From contig JABCRI010000989.1 in assembly GCA_015143295.1 (NCBI GenBank), positions 248,001 to 312,000 on the forward strand: 64,000 nt of DNA, in the 5' to 3' direction. The notes under the pieces were generated by a model, which was not told the DNA's origin, searched no databases, and was given only the letters and a program-made list of their open reading frames with translations. Numbering within the stretch: the stretch's first letter is position 1; each line of letters opens with the position of its first letter. Origin of the DNA: Tetracentron sinense (Eukaryota > Streptophyta > Magnoliopsida > Trochodendrales > Trochodendraceae). The translations under genes and the position numbers were made by a program. Below are positions 50,731-61,989 of the stretch, piece after piece.

Positions 50731-52200
50731 TTAAATGGCAGTGGAACGCGCACGCGGAAAGAATCATTCCCCTTGTAAAATCATTGATGTGCAAACAAAT
50801 GGAGCTTAAGAGGCTGTCAACTCTAACCAGTAACCACAAAGTTTAAAAGGCTAAAAGCTTCTCTAATTCTCGAACTATAAATATATTTTAAAAAATGTAA
50901 AAAGAAAAAATAAATAGCCGCAGAAGAAAAAGATCCCAAGAAAACATTCTCACTTTGTGTTAAATTGGGTATGTTCTGTTCTTAGATATGTTAATCTTAT
51001 TTAATCTTTTCTCTACCAATTTGGATTTCTTTTCTCTTGAATTAAGCTCCATTTTCCCTCTAATATCTGCTTACCTTTGTTAATCTGGGTTTCTTTATCA
51101 CTTGCTGTTGTTAATTCTTATAGAAATGAACTTAGTTTGTTCTTCCTTGAATGCCATGATGATTTGAAAATTTTTATCTTCTTTTTAATTGGGCTTTCCT
51201 ACTTTTGCTTATTTTCTATATATTACTCACGTGCAATGAATTCCTTGGTTTATTTGTGCATTCTTATGATGCTCTTTGCGCCATTCATATATTTGTTCAG
51301 TAATATATCTGTAATGGGATTTTTTCGCTAGCTCCACTTGTCACTTGCTTCTTAGATGCTGGTGTACTAGTAGAAGGAAGAAGGTGGTGGCAGAGATCGC
51401 TGTTTGTTGAAGAAGAGGGAGGTTCGCCCAGTCAAGACACTCCGATGATGAAATCAGTATAGGAAGAAGATGAGGTGCAAAAAATCAAATTAGAACAGAG
51501 ATTGAGTGTATATGAGGTAGTCCCTTTGCTTCAGGTTTCAAGAAAATAAGTGGTCTTTGGGTTGATTTTCTCAGTCCCCATCTTACTGTTGGTCGAGGTA
51601 TATTTATAGGCCCGGGTGAGCATGCTCGTTCATGCCCATGGATGGCCATGCATCTTGTTATGTGACATTACAAAATATGTCTGACAGATCTTCTCTCATA
51701 CGTGTCACACGTGTAAGCCTACTTCTTCTCAGGTCGGTTCAGCCAAAAGCAGTTCAAGATGACCAGGATTAAATGCTAAGTCAACTCTTTTCACCTAACA
51801 TCAGAGTAAGTAGATGGCCTCCTGATGCTTCCGTCCTCCAAGTCAGTCTTGTCCTCATGACGACGATTTCGAAAATCGTCCTGATGACCATGAGTACGGG
51901 CTTGTCTTTAATTAGGGTTTGGACTCGCACCCCAAGACTTGTGCATTTCCCAATTATCTCCATTACAATATCTTTTGAGGTTGTATCTTTCATTTTGTAG
52001 AGTATGCAGTATTTTTATTTTCTATTGTAAATTGAAAGAAATATGATTAATTAACACTTTTCAGTTGGAATAACAAAATTTTGATGATAGCCAAATTATG
52101 GGTCTCTGTTCACATCCACACTTTTTTTTAGTATTTGTTGTAAAATGTGGAAAGACAAATGTTTCTGTTTTGTGCCACTGATGATATATTGGTTTCATTT
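50731..52200. other. Intergenic, no gene recognised
   Basis: AT-rich, with T-rich runs at about 50980-51300. Short frames at 51077-51331 and 51773-52000 have no recognisable domain. The first is rich in hydrophobic residues, as expected of a T-rich tract. Confidence 0.5.
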
Positions 52201-52219
52201 GGTTTCAGAAATAAAGAGA

Positions 52220-53465
52220 TGAACAACTCAATTTTACTGCAAATGCTCATTGATCATGTCTCAGTTCCAGATATAATCAGTGAGCTGCCTTTGAACATTG
52301 TAGCCAATAAGGGATAGTGGTTAGAACTTAGAACAAACATCTTATCAAGCAAGTGAAGTTATAGGTGGTTACCCTTTCACAACGCATATTGGATAACAAG
52401 TGTGTCCCGACAATTTCCTACGACTGAACATTCGTGAAGAACAAACTTTTAAAAATTATTGATCGAGGTCTCCTACTTCACAGAATCCGAATTCACACGT
52501 TCAATCTTTCTACTATCCTTGAATTGGGGGAAGACTGACTGGTTTAAGGTTCTTTCTTGTCTATTTTCTTGTCCATAACTGAGTCGTTTGAAGCTCATTC
52601 GCTGCTAATCTGACCCACCTCCTACATTCAAAGGATTTAATTGTTTGAAGAGCCACAATCTTCAGCAAGTTTCTTTTGTCTCTGACATAATTGAAAGTAT
52701 TCTTATTGCTTCCCACTTCTTGAGAGAGTAACATTATCATACTTTTGATAGTTTAGCTATTAAGATCTGTGCTCCGAATCTTGAATACTTGTGTCTTTTA
52801 GATGATTTCAAATATATCTTTCTTGAAACTTTCCCACTTTAGCTACTGTGTCTGTTGCTTGTACATTGACAAAATTTCTGAACACTTTGAGCAAAGTAAA
52901 AGTTTTAATATCCATCAAGGTTCTTGGTGGTGTACCTCGTCTTGAGAGTCTCATTGGGCATAGCTACTTTGTAGAGGTAGCATCATCTTATAGTTTATAT
53001 TTGGTTTATTAACTTGGCAAACCCTGTTCTAATGTCTTCTTCTATGCTCCAAGTTTCTGAGCATAGGGATGTACCATTGAGACTTCCAATTATGTATAAC
53101 CATCTAAAGAATCTTACTCTATTTTCGAAGATAGTAAAGAGATCTTGGTCGTTCTTCGCTTCATTATGAATTCCCCTAGTTTACAACAACTCCAGATCTC
53201 GGTGAGTTGTGACAGACATTTAGTTCTTGGTTTATATATTTAGTATTAGAATGGTTTAGATTATCATAATTCACTATGGTTTCTCAAACACTGCAGCTGC
53301 CATAGAAGCATCTGATATAGATTTTTTGGAAACTCAATACCTCTCAGATTGCTCTTTCAAGAAACCCCGTATTGTGAAAATGACAGATATGTTGGGCGTG
53401 GCACGAGTTGGATTTCATCAAATTTCTGCTAGCTAACTCACCAATGCTTTAGATAATGAGTATTA
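52220..53465 (+). pseudogene. F-box/FBD/LRR protein pseudogene
   Basis: Decayed plus-strand remnant of the plant F-box/FBD type. It starts with an F-box-like DIISELPLNIV (about 52268-52302) and TNILSSK...YRWLP. Later pieces include an LRR-like APNLEYLCLLDDFKYIFLET, then a LGGVPRLESLIGHSYFVE-type segment (about 52920-52970) and RLPIMYNHLKNLTLFS (about 53075-53130). The end reads FBD-like (about 53330-53440, including CSFKKPRIVKMTDM). Frameshifts and stops occur every 50-150 bases, and intron-like gaps remain. No open frame longer than about 60 codons survives. Confidence 0.65.
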
Positions 53466-54554
53466 AACCTTTTTTATATGCCATCATCGAATGAAGAGGT
53501 TGGAGTAGGTTGCTAGAGTTGATGATATTCCGATGAGCTTCCGCAAATGCAGAAATACTTTCAATCAATACTGGACAACCCATTCCATGTCTCATTTGGA
53601 ACCCAACATGCCGAGATGTCTAGTGTTATTGTAGCACCATATTTTATAATACTCGATCGTCCTAATTGTCATCTGGCCATAGTGAAAAGTCGGTCATTGC
53701 AAGTTTGCAACAAGGAAGTTTCAGCAACATCAAGATTTCATGCCGAGATATGAAAGACCACTTTGGCTTCATTGACAAGAACAGTAATATGACTTTTTTG
53801 AATGCACCTACGAACAATCTTGAGCTGCAGGCTCAACCTCGTTTATTATATACTTCGAGAAAAGATTAACAAAATATCAAGAGTTTGGCCATTATAAAAC
53901 TGAAGTTCTACAAATGCTCACCATTTCCAACTATTGAATTCAGGGATTACCTCGCTATACACCAAATATTATTCTGATGATCGACGCCAGTTCTAACAAA
54001 GACGGCAGGACTACATATGCATATAGATATGAAAGGATGCATAGTAAGGTTTTGGATGTATTAGTAAAGATAGAAAAGGAAGTTGCAGTGAATCTTTTGT
54101 AAATATCTTTTCTAGTTTTGGTATAGATAATTTTATATAATGCCAATAACAAGCCTTGAAGAGAAAATTACAGTCAGAGGTACAAAGTAAAAACATCCTA
54201 TAATCATAGTTTGAAACATATCTCTTTTACATCTTTATGCTTGAAAATTTAGGATACAAACAAGACCCTTGTCGAGAATATTATTCTTACATGCTCAAGA
54301 CTAGTTCGACATCCCCACAAAGATACTTCACTCAACTGGAAGGAAAAGACATGGAATACTTAACCAAAAAATGTTGGCTCCTTGATTTGGATTCTCTACA
54401 ATCAAAAATTAACATCACAGCCCTTGTGAGCTCTGATATACCAATATTATACAACTAACTCTTTCACTGGATTTTGGATTCTTGCTAACAGTTTCAATCA
54501 TAGATTTCTTCTTTCTATATTTTCAACCATTTTTTTTCTTTTTTGAGAAGTAAT
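53466..54554. other. Region downstream of NIK, no gene recognised
   Basis: Short frames at 53547-53869 and 54237-54458 match no family I know. The right end is probably the 3' UTR of the NIK-type gene on the minus strand. Confidence 0.45.
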
Positions 54555-57500
54555 TCACCTCGGGCCAGAGAGTTCCATTGCTTGAACAAGTATCGAAGAG
54601 TCATCAGTGAGATCAGAGTATCTCTCTGATGAGGAGAATTCATGGGCTCTGCACTTGGTTGCTTCAGTTCTCTGAGAAGCTTCCCATCTCTCTGCAAGCC
54701 CATCACCTTCGAGCATTCTGACCACTTCGGACATCTTGGGTCTCTGGCCTGGAAGGAAGTGGGTGCACAGGAGTGCAACTTGAACCATTTCCTCAAGCTC
54801 GATTCTATCATAGTTGTTTTTCATGTCCTTGTCTACAAGCATATCTAGTTTCTTTTCCTGGTGAATTTTCTTCACCTGCGATCACGACTAAACATCAGAT
54901 AAATGAATTGGTCCGAGAAAAAATATGTCTAAAGTGAGATCAGTCTAAGAAACTAGAGCAATTTCAGCATTCTTGATATAAATGACGCATGCCATGAGAA
55001 CTTCTTAGGAGGATTATAGATGAAGAAACAATAAGTAAAGATGGACGCACTCTAAGTTACAGGAAGAGATGGTGACAGAGAGCTAGCTATCTTATGGCCC
55101 GAAGTGTCTATGTTTTCTGAACAGAACCCTAAGTAAAAGATTTGAGCAATAACACATAAAATGTCAAGCATGTCTGAATTTTCGAACTGCACATTGTCTG
55201 TCTCTGTATTTGTATGCATGCACTTGTGTATAAGTTAGAATTTAGCTCCATATTTAAGTAGGTAGGTAGGTAGGAATCAGGTATATGATTATCTTCGTAG
55301 TACTCACCCAATCAAGCATAGCTCCTTTCTGGTTTGCGGCTTTGCCGAATTCTAGAGCTCTCTGACCTGTGATTAATTCAAGGAGGAGGATCCCAAACCC
55401 AAACACATCTGTCTTCTCTGAGGACTGACCTGTGGAGAGACACTCGGGGGCTATGTGCCCAACGGTGCCCCTCACGGCTGTCGTGACGTGTGAATCTCGG
55501 TGATCCAAAAGCTTTGCCAACCCAAAATCTCCTACCACAGCCTCGCAGTAGTCATCAAGCAATATATTAGCAGCCTTCACATCCCTATGAATTATCTTGG
55601 GATCACATTGCTCATGAAGGTATAGCAGACCCCTTGCTGCTCCCAAAGCAATTCCCTTCCTAGTACTCCAATCCAAGGCCGGTTTTCCTGTAAGAGATAA
55701 AAACAAAAACAAATTGAAAGGTCTTGTTCAAAGACACAGAAATGTAATTGGATATTCAATCAAAGAGGCATTCTAGAATTAACAATTTTGATGGATGATT
55801 CACCTTTGAGACGAGAAGCAACGCTCCCATTAGACATGTAGGGGTAAACCAGAAGCCTCTCTGTGTCCGTCATACAAAACCCACAGAGCCTGAGGAGGTT
55901 CCGGTGCACAGCTAGGCTGATCATCTCAACTTCGGTCTGAAATTGGATCTCCCCTCCAATAGCATTTCCATCCTTGAGCCTCTTTACAGCCACAAGGGTC
56001 CCATCTTGAAGATACCCTTTGTAGACATTCCCAAAACCACCCGATCCAAGTATGTTTTTGTTGCTGAAGTTGTCTGTTGCAATCTGAAGTTCTCTGAACT
56101 GGAACCTCTTCAAGTTTCCAAGGCAAACTTCCTCATGATGTTGGTCTGTAATTTCGAAGATATACAGTGTCCATAAGAAAGAGAAACTAGACAGTTTAAA
56201 CAAACTACTCAAAAACTGTTAAATGCTTAACATGTCAAGTTTTTTCTGGTTCACTAACCAGTAACATCAAAGAATATCTGCTGGTTTTGTTTTTGCCTCC
56301 ACCAGAGAAGAAGCCCAAATCCAAGAATGAGTAGACAGATGCACCCCACACTCGACCCGAAGGCAAGAGCAACTTTGTGACTTTTGGGTCTTCCCGATGA
56401 TTGAGCATCTTATGAAGCATAGAGAATTAGAGAGCAGGGTCAATGTAGTGATAAGTAGAAATCCAGATATACCAATTTATTGGTAGAACACCAGGATGAA
56501 ACTTAAACTAGAACTTTGAATGAAAACAGAACCAGAAAGCAATATTAAGGACTGGGAGTGAATTCAATAGTTAAAGTGAAGACAAAGAGACTCAATAAAT
56601 CATGAAAATAAAAATGAAGGTGAAAAGCAAAGAATTTTATAGAGTAGAAAAGAATCAAAACAACATTAAGAATAGAGCGTCAAGGTCCGACTATAGTAGA
56701 CAAAACTAATGATGGATTCAAGTACAAAGCTTCATCAATCGACCAACACACCAAAATTTGGAAATTGTTAAACTTTCAATATGCTGGAAATTTCATACTC
56801 TGTGAACCATTCAAGGTGAAGGAAATTGGCATAGGTGTTGCTCCATAGCAATCTTTCTCTGACCCCGTGGCGCAGATCAAAGGATTTCCTACAATGCTGT
56901 GTGAAGGAGACATTAAAGAACAGAAAAAATTCAGCATCTCATCCTCCCCTCTTAGAAAGGGAAAGAAACAGAAATGAAGAAAGAAGAACATTTTAAGAGC
57001 CACTTACTTGAATGTTTTAGCAAGAAACTTGGGTATAGGGCCAGTCAAATTATTATAAGACAAGTCCCTGAATCATGAAACAGACCCATAAAAAACCACC
57101 TTAAGATACAAATCTTATGAGAGGGAAGAAAGAAGAGAGAGATTCTTTACTACTAATGCAAAAGTTGAAGAGATTTACAGAAAGGCAAGCTGGGTCATAT
57201 TGGCCAAAGAAAGAGGAAATGCTCCAGAGAGACTGTTATTATTAATCCTCCTGAATCCAATTGAAAAACCTATCATCAGATTCAGACCAACAAGTAAATG
57301 ATTCCAAAGACAATATATGGCTTTACTAATAACCAATAACTTCAGGAAAACAACCATATTTCAATTCACCAATTTTCCTACTTACAGGTATTGGAGGCTT
57401 TTCAGGTGGCCTAGAGAAGTGGGAATTTCACCAGTGAAGAAATTATTAGAAAGATCAAGTGTGTGGAGCTTTGAGAGCCTTCCAAGCTCTGGTGGGATTG

Positions 57501-58220
57501 GTCCTGATATGTTATTATTCTGTAAGAGCCTGCAAAATACCTCACCATTCATACCATTGAAAGGATAGTTTTTTCCCAAACAGATTTTCAAAAACATTTC
57601 TGTTGTTTTGGGGTACTTACACAAGCTGAAGATTTGTCAGGTTCCCTATGCTTGGAGAAAGAGTACCATATAAGTTCTGGCTTGGAGTTCCTCTGCAGCA
57701 AGACCATTACAACAACTTCAAAAACTATTCATTATTTATTTTCCTTTTTATCGAGCAGATGTTCAATTATCCTGGTTTGTCCTAGTAAGATTTTCAAGTG
57801 TGATTTTTCTAGTATGTCATATGACTCATTAACATTACAAACAAAGCTGGATTTTACAGCAAAACTTACAAGCCAGTGACCAGATTCTCAGAAGAACAAG
57901 TGACCAAAGTCCAGCTGCATGGATCAACAGCGTTTCCATCCCAATTATCAAGAACACCATGAGGATCCTCCAGAGAAGCTTTTATACCCATCAAAGCTTG
58001 CACTGACAAGAAAAAAAAAAACACAGATTGAAAAACAAAATCTCAATTTTTCTAGTTCTCTAAAGATAAGAAGATACACACATTGTTAGAACTGGGAGAG
58101 AGAAAAACTTGAGTTACCTTCAAAGTTTACACCTTTAGGAGAAAGCAAACCACTTGCAGAAGTCCAAAACCAGGACAAAGCCACAAAACAGAGAGCAGCT
58201 TCTCTTCTCCTTCTTTCCAT
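54555..58220 (-). CDS. NIK: NIK-type LRR receptor-like kinase, complete, 624 aa
   Basis: Plasma-membrane receptor kinase of the NSP-interacting kinase group (LRR-RLK subfamily II, near SERKs), known in antiviral signalling. Eleven minus-strand exons: 58118-58220, 57870-58002, 57621-57692, 57386-57529, 57179-57250, 57008-57067, 56799-56896, 56259-56408, 55804-56145, 55308-55687, 54555-54875. The total is 1,875 nt, in frame. Parts: signal peptide (1-23), LRRNT with [11 protein letters not shown], LRRs, membrane segment (about 240-262, [20 protein letters not shown]), kinase with [19 protein letters not shown] (RD kinase), GDFGLAK, and the characteristic C-terminus [20 protein letters not shown]. 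The usual APEY of subdomain VIII reads APEC (Cys about 474; codon TGT near 55441). All introns are short (about 90-430 nt). Confidence 0.95.
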
Positions 58221-58439
58221 TGAATTACAGGTCTAGAAAACAGATACCAAGATGTTAAAACCAGCTTATGATGATAGAGGAAGCTACTGGAGAGACAGTA
58301 GGACTGGTTTGTGGAGTAAACAAAACCAATTCTCAAATGGGTTTCTTTTGTTTTAGGTAATCTTTACATCAGGACACAACCCAGCAAGTAGAGCTACTAA
58401 TGCTTCCCAGGCCAGAATTCCACTCACTCACTTCTTCTG

Positions 58440-58475
58440 TCAGACCCTCTCTCTCTCTTCTCTCTCTCTCTAAAA
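58440..58475 (-). promoter_or_regulatory. GA-rich tract upstream of NIK
   Basis: A CT-dinucleotide run on the plus strand (GA on the coding strand) lies 220-255 bp upstream of the NIK ATG. GA tracts are common near plant transcription starts. Confidence 0.35.
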
Positions 58476-58875
58476 AAGAAAAAAAAAAGATGGTAGTGAA
58501 GAAGAAACTAACATGTCTGGCACTGGTTTAGGAGAGTAAAGAATATATAGTAGCCTAGAAATTTGAACAAAATTAATCAAATATAGATAAATTCAAAAGA
58601 CAAGGAGTGGAAAAGAAAATTCCTTCCTTAGTGTGTCAATCATGCATTTGCCTAGAAATGGGGGTGTGAGGGAGAATTTACTATTATAGTCCAGGAATTT
58701 AAAATAGAAAGCAATAGAAGTACAATGAAATTTAAGGTTAAAATTAAGAGAATTAATCAAAATTCTATGTGGGTCAGTCAGTTTGTCAGTGACAATCAGT
58801 GTTATGTGTGGGTGAGTTTTGTTGGATTGCTCAAACATAAAAGGGAAGGACTTTGCTACTGAGAGTCTAAGACCA

Positions 58876-59001
58876 ATTAGGGCTGAGACGATCGAGACCG
58901 TGCTGTGCACACGGAATTTCAGGTGGGGCCCATTTTCATATGGTAGGTCCCACCTGAAATCTCGTGCTGCACAGCACGGTCCCGGTGGTCTCGGCCCTAA
59001 T
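58876..59001. mobile_element. Hairpin (fold-back) element, 126 bp
   Basis: Two long arms are nearly complementary: ATTAGGGCTGAGAC at the left, GTCTCGGCCCTAAT at the right, with GACCGTGCTGTGCA and TTTCAGGTGGG kept in both. The centre is about 20 bp. No clear target duplication. Confidence 0.8.
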
Positions 59002-59181
59002 CGGGACCGGCCCATCCATTAGGCCATCAAAGCCTTTGCTTTAGGCCCCATTAAAAAAAATAAAAATATAATATTAAAAAGGCCCCATTTATAGTTAAAT
59101 TTTTTTTAATAATATTAAAAAATTTTAAAAAATCATTTAGAATTTTTGCTTTAAGCCTCCAAATGGCTTGGGCCGGCCCTG
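59002..59181. mobile_element. hAT MITE inserted in the hairpin end
   Basis: Element of 180 bp that starts CGGGACCGGCCCA and ends TGGGCCGGCCCTG, the common hAT CAGGGCCGGCCC type. Flanking octamers GCCCTAAT (58994-59001) and GCCCTAAC (59182-59189) match 7/8. The target lies in the last bases of the neighbouring hairpin. Confidence 0.85.
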
Positions 59182-59189
59182 GCCCTAAC

Positions 59190-60440
59190 ACGGTCTCAAT
59201 AACATTTCCCACAAGGGAAATGATAGAGAGGAAATTGGAGAGAATAAATGTTTAGTTGTCGAGAAAATAAATGAAAACATGGAAAAGAAAAGAAAATTGA
59301 ACAAAACACAACTAAGAATTGTATTAGAAATCTAAAATTTTCCTTTCTTTTTCATGTTTTTCACCTATTTTCTTGACAACCGAACATAACAAGGAATTAA
59401 GGGAGAGAGAGAGAAAGAGGTGTGGGATTGGTTTGGTTTTCGTTGCCACCCTTGTGAATCTGTGACTGAGAATCCAATATTCTCTAGGTGGTTTTTGGAT
59501 TGGATTTTTTTTGCCGAAATTGTCGAAAAGCCGAAAATCAATTCTGATAAAATTGATTGTGTAGAAATTTATGATCAAATAATCATTTTTTCAAATAATA
59601 ATATTCGGAGAATATGAAGTTGAGAGACTAAACTACGCATTCTCCAAACACTTGAAAAAATGATTATTTTACCATTAATTTCTATACAATCAATTTTACC
59701 ATAATTGATTTTTGGCCAAAAAAATTCAATCCAAACACTCTATTAGTTTGGCCATTCATTAAAGTCTTAAATTCCAATTATTTTAGGAATTTAGAAAAAA
59801 AAACGTGGGAATCTCGAGGGAATGGGCTGGAGATTGGTGATGTAATAGATACTGGTGAGATCTTTGTTGAGTGAATTATTTTTTATCTCTTTTGTTTATA
59901 TATGGGGTGGGTTTGGTTGGATTTGCTTTATTGGATTCCAGACGGTCTGTATACTCCGCAGTCCTAATTAATATATCTATTGGGGAAACTTTAAAAGCAA
60001 AAGCTGACGACTCAATAATGAGAGAATTGAGTCGGATGCTTGCCCCCCATTGATTGTATTGTGTGTGGATTGTGTTCTATGTGGTTAGCACCACACGTTT
60101 GGTTTGGTTGTCTGCGTGGTTGAAATCTCTACCCTTTATAATTTGAAGCAAATACTAACTCTTCTAACCGGAGTGTCAAAATAATAATAATAATTATTAG
60201 AGAAAATCACCTCTTACTACTAGGCCTCCCAAGTACATTCAAATATATGAGTATATTATGAGATTAACTATTACTAATTGGAGCGAAAATGTCTTATGGT
60301 AGGGGTAGTTTGGAAATTACAATACAAAAGAATGATATTTCTATCAACTAAAACTTGTTCATGTAATTCCAAAAATACCTCTTGTTCATAGTTAATCTCT
60401 CATATTATGTGTATGAATTGTGTCTAATTGTATGTGAAAC
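59190..60440. other. Intergenic, nothing recognised
   Basis: AT-rich. A weak inverted pair occurs between about 59490-59600 and 59640-59740 (GAAATTGTCGAAAAGCCGAA and complementary-looking words). No gene. Confidence 0.45.
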
Positions 60441-61038
60441 TAGACTTGCATTCAAGCCGGACTTAGCCAAAGTCGAACTTGAGCTTGATTCGAGTTTGGA
60501 AGTTCATGTTGAAGTTTGGCCTAAATAAGCCTAACTGAGCTCGAGCTTTGTTCGAGCTCAAACTTTATTAAAGTTGAGTCAAGCTCGGATTGGCTCGAAT
60601 CAATAGCATTATTAACTTACAATATAAGAAATAACATCAAAATTAATACATTCATACACGAAAAGGAGGTTTTGATGATCTCCTTCAATCCTAAGAGTAT
60701 AGAGCTAAGGGTTTTGTTTTACAATTATAAACTTTCTTTTGTTATTATTATCTTCTAAATTTATTTATTATAAGTTATGATAAAAAAAAAGTTTTAAAAA
60801 AATATTATTATATATTAATATAAATAGTATTAAAAAAAATATATTTTGAGCTGAACTAAGCCCTAAACGAATTGAGCTTAAGCCGAGCCAAATCAACCAT
60901 GGTCAAGCTTGAACTTAACTTGTTTAAAAAATTTAGGGTCAAATGAAAATTTGACTCGATTCATTTGAGGTTGAAATGTTAGCTTGAACTTGGCTCAAAC
61001 AAGTCAAGCCTGCGAAGCTTGACTTGAGTGCAACCCTA
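60441..61038. mobile_element. Probable hAT-like MITE
   Basis: Ends TAGACTTGCATTCAAGCC and CTTGAGTGCAACCCTA form an imperfect inverted repeat. CGAGCTTGA/TCAAGCTCG words recur near both ends, around an AT-rich core. The flanking octamers match poorly (TGTGAAAC against ATAAAACT), so the exact limits are uncertain. Confidence 0.6.
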
Positions 61039-61248
61039 ATAAAACTATACCGCCCTCCCGTGTTGTGCCCTTTGTAAAGAGGTCTTAAGATAATTCGAGT
61101 AAGTGATCTTTCAAATGAATTTGGAAATTATATAACCAAGAAAATTTGGGTAAAGTGCTTTATATACTGCCCATTTAAAAAAAGAGGAGTTATACCTAAG
61201 ATGTAGAATTCAATTTATTTTTTCAAACTCTTTGTTAGGATTCCAAGT

Positions 61249-61290
61249 GTCCCACATCGGTTAAGTATGTGATTGGCCTTGTGTATATAA
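61249..61290 (+). promoter_or_regulatory. USE-like element and TATA box with 24-nt spacing
   Basis: GTCCCACATCG at 61249-61259 is a perfect plant USE match. TATATAA at 61284-61290 follows after 24 nt, the spacing typical of Pol III snRNA genes. The sequence 25 nt downstream is not U6 or U3, and a TTTT occurs soon after (about 61321). Its function is unproven. Confidence 0.4.
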
Positions 61291-61840
61291 GCTCTTGGGT
61301 ACCCTTTCCTTGCAAGCCGATTTTCAAAGGTGAGTTCTACCTATGGGTTCGTATCACTCTTACTATAGGTGGTGCAACACCTGGCATTACTATCATTTCA
61401 ACCGACTAAAAAAAAAAATTCAAAGAAAAATATTATGATTTATTCAGGATTCTAACACTTGTTGCTACCACTGTGAGAGTTTGGAAATCTGCTCTTAAGC
61501 TAGGGCTGGAGATATTGTGAGGCCAACATAGCAGGTTCCACATTAATTGGCGTCTGATCAAGAACAGATGGTGAAATTTCCTAGCAAACAGTACTTTTAG
61601 TGCACCTGTGTAGCACCAAAATGGAAATCTGAGGTCCCGCTCCCACCAGTAAATACACCCTAGTAATGACATTGTACACATGGGGCATGTGCATGGTGGA
61701 GCCCACAATTTGATTGGCCTCACACCTACGAGATTTCCTATGCCGCATGTTGAAGCAATCCGAAGATTTCATCTGTATTGATCGTCCAAACATATAGCTT
61801 AACAAATGGATTTCTACGTTAACTATTTTCCTTTATTTTT

Positions 61841-61985
61841 TGGTAACTCAAGGTGTCCCTTAACCCTTCAGTCAGGACTAATCCCCGAGGGTGCGACGAG
61901 GGCCCGTAAACCGTCACATCAGGGAATCCCGTGAAAACTGGCCCCAAAGGAGGAGTGAGAAGTCAAACCTAAGATTTCATATGTT
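61841..61985 (-). mobile_element. SINE-like element
   Basis: On the minus strand, a box-B-like GGTTTGACTTC (about 61965-61975) is followed by a G/C-rich body with CCTCGGGGATTAGTCC and an end GAGTTACCAAAAAATAAAGG. This matches the look of plant tRNA-derived SINEs with a short A-rich tail. Confidence 0.5.
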
Positions 61986-61989
61986 TTGA

